From the NCBI GenBank assembly GCA_028293465.1, contig JAQGOT010000306.1, positions 1-5,141 on the forward strand: DNA of 5,141 nucleotides, written 5' to 3'. A program made the position numbers and the translations under genes. Positions 1-5,141 of this stretch are shown in pieces. Source of the DNA: Pedosphaera sp. (lineage in GTDB: Bacteria; Verrucomicrobiota; Verrucomicrobiia; Limisphaerales; Pedosphaeraceae). Within the stretch, counting starts at the first letter, position 1. Every line of letters begins with the position of its first letter. The notes under the pieces were generated by a model, which did not search any database, was not told the DNA's origin, and saw only the letters and a program-made list of their open reading frames with translations.

Positions 1-1860
<1,860 letters not shown>

Positions 1861-1889
1861 ATATGTATCCTTGCCCAAGATTTGTGAGC

Positions 1890-1897
1890 GAGGGAAG
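1890..1897 (+). promoter_or_regulatory. Ribosome binding site for the exported protein gene
   Basis: GAGGGAAG lies 9 bases before the ATG at 1907. It is a good partial match to the Shine-Dalgarno consensus and decides the start. A TTG at 1871 in the same frame would add 12 charged residues in front of the signal peptide and has no comparable site before it. Confidence 0.6.
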
Positions 1898-1906
1898 ATT
1901 CGAGCT

Positions 1907-2548
1907 ATGAAACATCAATTCTGGGTTGGCACGGTCCTGGCCGCCATGACAGCCTGCACTTCATGGGGCGCGGAACAGACCTCGCCGGCAAAGGCGCCGG
2001 CGGTGGAGAAACCGGCTTCAACGTCCACCAACAGTGCCCAAGCGATTATCGACGCCAAGGATTACACTTTGCCGGAAGTCGGCACCTTGCATCTGTCGGT
2101 TCCGAAGACATGGCGGGATTCCTTCAAGAAAACGATCGAGGTGGGCACGCGCGTCGAGGAACTGAAGTTTCAGCCGCGCGAAGGGAATGATTTTGCAATC
2201 CTGGTGGCCGCCATCCACATGGTGGATGCCGGAAAGGTCCGCGACTTTGATACCCGGTCGGCTGCGCTCGAAGGCGTGAAGGCTGAACTCGCGGGGGCCG
2301 TTGAGACAGCACTGGTGCCGCACGATTTCAAAGGTGCCGAGGTAACGGGTTCGTATGTCGATTTGACTGACAAGAATATTTCAGCCACGAATCCGAAACC
2401 AGGGGAATACAAGTACCTGACCCAAGGCTACGCCAAGCTGAGTCCGATCATCCTGACATTTCGACTGCTCTCGAATCGGCCCGACGGGCCGGAGAAAGCG
2501 GCGTTGGTTCAGATGATTGAATCGGCCCGGTTGACTACAGATAAATAG
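1907..2548 (+). CDS. Exported protein of unknown function, possibly PsbP/DcrB-like fold
   Basis: I do not recognise a named family for this 213-aa protein. Residues 1-22 form an export signal: a short basic start (MKHQ), a hydrophobic stretch FWVGTVLAAM, and then either a signal peptidase I site near WGA/EQ or a weak lipobox ending at Cys17 (M-T-A-C; Met is uncommon at -3). Residues 23-47 are a Pro/Ala/Ser/Thr-rich linker, as often follows an export signal. The rest (about 52-213) is a compact alternating strand/helix domain. It opens with LHLSVPKTWRDSFKK, continues with LKFQPREGNDFAILVAAI and ends with ILTFRLLSNRPDG plus a helix. This pattern of a short 'P-x-x-W' strand, an extended middle and a final strand and helix resembles PsbP/DcrB (DUF1795-like) domains, but that is only an impression. 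It lies 46 bases after metH on the same strand with no terminator between, so co-transcription is possible; a functional link to methionine synthesis is not implied. The start was chosen by the RBS and the signal peptide. Confidence 0.85.
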   Translation: MKHQFWVGTVLAAMTACTSWGAEQTSPAKAPAVEKPASTSTNSAQAIIDAKDYTLPEVGTLHLSVPKTWRDSFKKTIEVGTRVEELKFQPREGNDFAILVAAIHMVDAGKVRDFDTRSAALEGVKAELAGAVETALVPHDFKGAEVTGSYVDLTDKNISATNPKPGEYKYLTQGYAKLSPIILTFRLLSNRPDGPEKAALVQMIESARLTTDK

Positions 2549-2601
2549 AGGGGTGCAGCACGGGCAAGCCGTGGAATCAGCAACTCACCCTGCATAAATA
2601 A

Positions 2602-3360
2602 TCACTGGGAAGTCCGCGAATCCTTAAGGAAGGCCGCGTGGCCGTCCAGAAAGAGGCGGTTGCGGCCACCCGGGTGGATGGTGCGACCGCGCAGTTCCGG
2701 TAAAACGGTCGGGATGGTCTTCGGGAAATAGGGATCCACAGCAAATTCGACATCGCATGGCCCGTTCGGATAGCCAACCGTTGCATCGTTGGCGGTCTGG
2801 AGGTCGGCTACCGATTGAGCCACCGTCTTGCCCCAGAAGTCCTCAAGGCCGACGGGATCATCGGGACGGTCAAAGCGCCACAGCCAATACCGCGTCACGG
2901 GCGCATTGGACGCCCCGGAAAGTGCCTGGGCGGATTGCACGGCATTTCCCACGGGTGAGGTTTCTGCGGCCGGGCAGGACCAAACCGGATAACTCGCGCC
3001 CGAGTCTTGCAGGACCAAGGCCGCCCAACCGGCGCGCGGGTCGGATGGCGGCCAACTCGTCCACGGTTTATAGCCGCCGGGCAGGCTCGACTTCAGGTCG
3101 CGCCGATCCACAAAGCGTTCCTCACAGTCGCCGAGGTACATGGTAAAGGCGATGCCGATTTGTTTGAGATTGGAAAGACAGCCAGCCCGTTGGCCCCGTT
3201 GCTTGGCTCGGGCAAGAGCCGGCAGCAAGAGCCCGGCGAGCACGGCAATGATGGCGATCACCACCAGCAACTCGATCAAAGTGAAGGCGCGCCGGCAACC
3301 AGCCGGTTTCCGCGCCGGACAAACCGTAAGCGCGGGTGAATTATGGAATGGAGTGGCCAT
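2602..3360 (-). CDS. Pseudopilin with prepilin signal and H-X9-DG motif
   Basis: This 252-aa protein is a type II secretion/type IV pilus-like pseudopilin. A 25-residue basic leader (R17, K18, R23, R24) ends in CRRA and is followed by the class III signal FTLIELLVVIAIIAVLAG. Cleavage by prepilin peptidase is expected between Ala25 and Phe26, with the conserved Glu at mature position 5 (E30). Ala at -1 instead of Gly is, as I recall, common in Planctomycetes and Verrucomicrobia. The hydrophobic helix runs to about residue 50 and continues into C61-L-S-N-L-K-Q-I-G-I-A-F-T-M-Y, the usual pilin helix extension. The C-terminus has H229-(9 residues)-D239-G240, the H-X9-DG motif of the large pseudopilin families of those phyla, and WSCPAA lies in the middle of the head. 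The ATG at 3360 is the only ATG/GTG/TTG between the upstream in-frame stop (3432-3430) and the cleavage site, so the start is secure although no good RBS is visible. It overlaps the upstream gene by 20 bases, suggesting translational coupling. The substrate or structure it serves is unknown. Confidence 0.93.
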   Translation of the reverse strand: MATPFHNSPALTVCPARKPAGCRRAFTLIELLVVIAIIAVLAGLLLPALARAKQRGQRAGCLSNLKQIGIAFTMYLGDCEERFVDRRDLKSSLPGGYKPWTSWPPSDPRAGWAALVLQDSGASYPVWSCPAAETSPVGNAVQSAQALSGASNAPVTRYWLWRFDRPDDPVGLEDFWGKTVAQSVADLQTANDATVGYPNGPCDVEFAVDPYFPKTIPTVLPELRGRTIHPGGRNRLFLDGHAAFLKDSRTSQ

Positions 3361-3928
3361 TGAGTGAACAAGCCGGGGGTGAACCGATGCGATTGATGCT
3401 GTAATGTCCTCCGGCCGGGCAGACGGGAGTCACGCCGCCGGGAAAGTAGTTCGCAAGATCGTCCAGCATCATCAATGAACCTCCCTCCAGTTTATTTTCC
3501 GCCGCCCATTGGCGCTTGGCCAGATCAATTTGTTCCAGGTTTCTAATGCAGGCCGCTTGAACCTGCTGATTGCGCAAGCGCTCATTTTCGCGGCGCAGTT
3601 GTTGATTCTCGCGCCATTCCGGTGCCGCTCGAAGCATTATTGACGCTGCCTGCGGTTGCTTTTCCTGAGCGCGCAATTGTCGGATCTCATGGCGCAGTCC
3701 GGGAAGCGCGGCGTTCTCCGCCCGCAACCGAAGCAGCTCGTTGGTTTGGACCTGAACCAGTTCAAATCCTTCATTCGCCAGACGCAAACTTTCGAGTTCC
3801 TGCTTTTCTCTCCGCAGGTCGGCGAGCAGGTTCTCCTGCTCCCGTGTCCTAATGCGCAGCACCGCGATTCCCGTGGCCAGGGAAAGGATTAGAAGCCATG
3901 CCAGCAGCGATTTGGCTTTGGTCCTCAT
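3341..3928 (-). CDS. Membrane-anchored coiled-coil protein with pilin-like C-terminal head (second gene of block)
   Basis: No named function is recognised for this 195-aa protein. It has a basic start (R2, K4, K6), one transmembrane helix at about 7-24, and then a long Leu/Arg/Glu/Gln-rich coiled coil (about 28-90 and 105-124), broken by a Pro-containing stretch around 91-104. The last 70 residues are a small Cys-containing head: C127-I-R-N-L-E-Q-I-D-L-A-K-R-Q-W-A-A-E-N, then YFPGG, C170-P-A-G-G-H-Y-S-I-N and ACSLNGHSIP (C187). I recall this signature from C-terminal domains of Verrucomicrobia and Lentisphaerae pseudopilins, where it normally sits on a prepilin helix. Here there is no F-T-L-I-E-type cleavage site, so the protein should stay anchored by its N-terminal helix with coil and head in the periplasm. 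Cys170 and Cys187 could form a disulfide. The start ATG overlaps the previous gene's TGA (ATGA), and the 3' end overlaps the pseudopilin start by 20 bases. Its first 89 residues align ungapped with the upstream neighbour. The gene is real; its role is inference. Confidence 0.88.
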   Translation of the reverse strand: MRTKAKSLLAWLLILSLATGIAVLRIRTREQENLLADLRREKQELESLRLANEGFELVQVQTNELLRLRAENAALPGLRHEIRQLRAQEKQPQAASIMLRAAPEWRENQQLRRENERLRNQQVQAACIRNLEQIDLAKRQWAAENKLEGGSLMMLDDLANYFPGGVTPVCPAGGHYSINRIGSPPACSLNGHSIP

Positions 3929-4608
3929 TCTTCGCTTTTCATTTCCAAATGGCCGTCGGCAAAGAGATAGGCGCGCAGGTTTTGCTTGTCTTTGGCTTTG
4001 GAGCGCAGGAGCGGGGTCTTATCCGGCTCGGCAATATCGGCCGCTCCGCTCACCGCAAGGATTTCGTAACGGCCAGGCTCAAGCGCCTGAAAGACCTCGG
4101 CGGGAGTGTAGAATTTGAGCTCGTTAAAATTGCCGGGCGACTGGCCGGGGTTCACCTCCGCATATAAACGGAAGGCCTTGGCAATTTGCTTCAGTCGATT
4201 GACGTCCAGCGTTTGTTCGGCCTGAATGGTTTCCGGAGCCCGTTCCAATTGCAGATTCTCTTCACGAACCCGTTGATTGTCCTGGCGAAGTTTCTGCAGT
4301 TGCTCTTCCTCTCCCTGAACAAGCTCACGTTTTCTTTTTGCTTCGGCTTCCCTGAGCCGCTGGATTTCCTGGCGCAAGCGATGCAGTTCCTGGTTGCTCT
4401 CGCGCAATTGAGCCAACTCCTCGTTTTGCCAGCGCAGTTTCTCCACGACGCGATTGGCAGCGCGAGCTTCCTTCAATCCATCCAGATCCTGGCGTAATTG
4501 GGTGATGCCTGCGTAATCAGCCCGCAGGGTTGAAACAAGGCATCCCAGCCAGGTGCTCAAGCCTAAAACCATAAGCCAGAGGACAATCGACTTTAAGAAT
4601 TTAGTCAT
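3925..4608 (-). CDS. Membrane-anchored coiled-coil protein with pilin-like C-terminal head (first gene of block)
   Basis: This 227-aa protein has no named function that I recognise. It has a short basic start (K3, K6), a hydrophobic anchor at about 7-27, and a coiled coil at about 33-125 rich in LRxxN and LRxEI repeats (for example L68-R-E-S-N-Q-E-L-H-R-L-R). From about 135 there is a head domain that starts V136-N-R-L-K-Q-I-A-K-A-F-R-L-Y, runs through FNELKFYTP and ends AYLFADGHLEM (D218-G-H220). The NRLKQI..AF..Y and DGH elements are those of the pseudopilin encoded two genes downstream, but no prepilin cleavage motif is present. The expected topology is N-terminus inside, coil and head in the periplasm. 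Cys23 is preceded by W-L-G, a poor lipobox, so I favour a plain membrane anchor. This is the first gene after a 155-base spacer and is coupled to the next gene by an ATGA overlap. GAGAAAGA just before the ATG is only a weak RBS. A structural or scaffold role beside the pseudopilin is inference. Confidence 0.89.
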   Translation of the reverse strand: MTKFLKSIVLWLMVLGLSTWLGCLVSTLRADYAGITQLRQDLDGLKEARAANRVVEKLRWQNEELAQLRESNQELHRLRQEIQRLREAEAKRKRELVQGEEEQLQKLRQDNQRVREENLQLERAPETIQAEQTLDVNRLKQIAKAFRLYAEVNPGQSPGNFNELKFYTPAEVFQALEPGRYEILAVSGAADIAEPDKTPLLRSKAKDKQNLRAYLFADGHLEMKSEE

Positions 4609-4649
4609 TCTTTCTCAGCCCACCACAGGCGGTCTTTTCCGAATCAGGA

Positions 4650-4687
4650 CTCCCCGACCGCTGACCACGATCACCGATGTCGGGGAG
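4650..4687 (-). repeat. Inverted repeat in the leader of the three-gene block
   Basis: Two perfectly complementary 9-base arms, CTCCCCGAC (4650-4658) and GTCGGGGAG (4679-4687), enclose a 20-base spacer. The pair lies 42 bases before the first gene's ATG, on the strand that would be transcribed into the leader. It could be an RNA hairpin in the 5' leader, an operator, or part of the transcription stop of the gene upstream. It has no T-run after it in the minus direction, so a simple intrinsic terminator is unlikely. The pairing is seen directly; the function is unknown. Confidence 0.5.
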
Positions 4688-4707
4688 GGATTAGTTTAAT
4701 ACGGAAC

Positions 4708-4739
4708 GGACCGGCAGGCGAGGATGAGCGCTGCCGGCC
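4708..4739 (-). terminator. Hairpin after the beta-propeller gene, possible terminator
   Basis: Arms CCGGCAG (4711-4717) and CTGCCGG (4731-4737) pair perfectly. Two further C-G pairs are possible on each side if single bases are bulged (4718 and 4710), leaving an 8-base loop. The hairpin begins 25-27 bases after the TAG of the beta-propeller gene in the direction of transcription. What follows (TCCGTTCCGTATTAAAC) is only moderately T-rich, so termination may be weak or factor-assisted and read-through into the three-gene block is possible. Confidence 0.45.
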
Positions 4740-4763
4740 CATTGTTAAGCTCCAGCCGGGCTG

Positions 4764-5141
4764 CTACGGAAGCACACCATAAACGGCGAGCTTGCCCGAG
4801 AAGGTCGGAACATAGACCAAGCCGGCGTTCACAACGGGAGCCGGATTTTTCGCGAAATTACCGAAGTCATCGCGGGCCAGGTTTTGATGGCTGTTGTAAA
4901 GCTCAACGCCCGTGGCTGCATTGGATGCCCTAAGCACGCCGGCGACCGTGGCATGATTCGCATCCGCGCTCCAGGGAATGGTGGACCACACAATGCCGTT
5001 GGCCGAACCGTTGGCCGAGATCCAATTCTGAGCGCCGGGCATGCCCGTGGGGGCTTTGAAACCGGTCCAATAGGGAGTGGTTTGGTACAGGCCATTCACC
5101 AGCTTGAACGCTTTCAAGTAGTCCCCCTCAGCGCAGACGTA
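4764..5141 (-). CDS. Secreted PQQ-like beta-propeller protein, C-terminal end (5' end outside window)
   Basis: The frame is open to the right edge, so the gene starts outside the window; the TTG at 5117 is an internal Leu. The 125 visible residues contain the last blades of a beta-propeller of the pyrroloquinoline-quinone-repeat type. GIVWSTIPWSADANHA is followed by the blade motif LRASNAATGVELYNS, the family-typical sequence ARDDFGNFAKNPAPV and a closing strand pair VYVPTFSGKLAVYG. The pattern 'x-A-x-D/N-A-x-T-G-x-E-L-W/Y' followed by 'G-x-V-Y-V-x-T-F-S-G-x-L-x-V-Y-G' is the hallmark of PQQ-binding-like repeat proteins, which are usually exported and several hundred residues long. Whether this one binds PQQ or is a dehydrogenase cannot be told, because the catalytic blades are not in the window; many members of this type are non-enzymatic surface or periplasmic proteins. 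It lies on the same strand upstream of the three-gene block. Confidence 0.85.
   Translation of the reverse strand, partial: YVCAEGDYLKAFKLVNGLYQTTPYWTGFKAPTGMPGAQNWISANGSANGIVWSTIPWSADANHATVAGVLRASNAATGVELYNSHQNLARDDFGNFAKNPAPVVNAGLVYVPTFSGKLAVYGVLP

Larger units (their letters stand above)
4609..4763 (-). promoter_or_regulatory. Spacer between beta-propeller gene and three-gene block; probable promoter region
   Basis: This 155-base spacer has no gene. Besides the two inverted repeats it holds a short AT-rich stretch (about 4691-4701, TATTAAACTAA on the minus strand) lying between them, which could be a -10 region. I could not find a convincing -35 partner, so a promoter is inferred from position only: it is the last gap before a block whose genes otherwise overlap. 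Confidence 0.3.

Noticed and set aside
1871..1906. TTG at 1871 as start of the exported protein
   Set aside because: It would place 12 charged residues before the signal peptide and lacks an RBS; ATG at 1907 has GAGGGAAG at the proper distance.
2559..2573. Hairpin CACGG-GCAAG-CCGTG between the convergent genes
   Set aside because: The stem is only 5 bases and neither side is followed by a T-run, so it does not support a bidirectional terminator call.
2757..3339. Plus-strand open frames opposite the pseudopilin gene
   Set aside because: They give Arg/Pro/Gly-rich products without domain features, while the minus strand encodes a clear pseudopilin.
4186..4497. 103-codon plus-strand frame with a hydrophobic Leu/Phe-rich product
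   Set aside because: It is the mirror of the coiled-coil repeat region; antisense of Glu/Gln/Lys/Arg-rich codons gives Leu/Phe-rich text. No RBS or family match supports it as a membrane protein.
4540..4542. Cys23 of the first coiled-coil protein as a lipoprotein attachment site
   Set aside because: The preceding residues W-L-G do not fit the lipobox, and the hydrophobic segment continues beyond the Cys, as in a transmembrane anchor.
4753..4763. Short palindrome CAGCC-G-GGCTG at the end of the beta-propeller gene
   Set aside because: The loop is too small for a stable hairpin with the full stem and it abuts the stop codon; the larger hairpin at 4708-4739 is the better terminator candidate.

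Overview
The window looks like chromosomal DNA from a Gram-negative bacterium of the Planctomycetes-Verrucomicrobia-Chlamydiae group, most likely a soil or freshwater Verrucomicrobiota of the Pedosphaera type. The pointers are a pseudopilin with an FTLIELLVVIAII helix and a C-terminal H-X9-DG motif, a CIxNLxQIDxAKxxWAxEN pilin-head signature, and a secreted PQQ-type beta-propeller. These families are expanded in that group. The placement is inferred from protein style, because the window has no rRNA or other direct marker.

Layout. Positions 1-1860 (+) hold the C-terminal half of cobalamin-dependent methionine synthase (metH), cut by the left edge, with cap, B12-binding and AdoMet-reactivation domains. 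After a 46-base gap, 1907-2548 (+) encodes a 213-aa exported protein of unknown function. Convergent to these, 4608-2602 (-) is a tight three-gene block read right to left: two related membrane-anchored coiled-coil proteins with pilin-like C-terminal heads (4608-3925, then 3928-3341, overlapping by ATGA), followed by a true class-III-signal pseudopilin (3360-2602, overlapping the previous gene by 20 bases). At the right edge, 5141-4764 (-) is the C-terminal end of a secreted PQQ-like beta-propeller protein. It is separated from the block by a 155-base spacer with two clear inverted repeats.

How the genes may work together. metH is housekeeping: it makes methionine from homocysteine and methyltetrahydrofolate. 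The three-gene block is the interesting part. All three products carry the same short pilin-type motif (N/R-L-x-Q-I-x-x-A-x-x-x-Y/W). Only the last has the prepilin peptidase site; the other two carry the motif at the end of a long transmembrane-anchored coiled coil. The two coiled-coil proteins align without gaps over their first 89 residues (31 identities by hand count), so they look like a tandem duplication whose heads have diverged. I infer a small envelope assembly in which coiled-coil stalks present pseudopilin-like heads next to a processed pseudopilin. No assembly ATPase, platform protein, secretin or prepilin peptidase is in the window, so its mechanism is not visible here.

I saw no tRNA, rRNA, CRISPR array, insertion sequence, phage gene or recognisable defence system.
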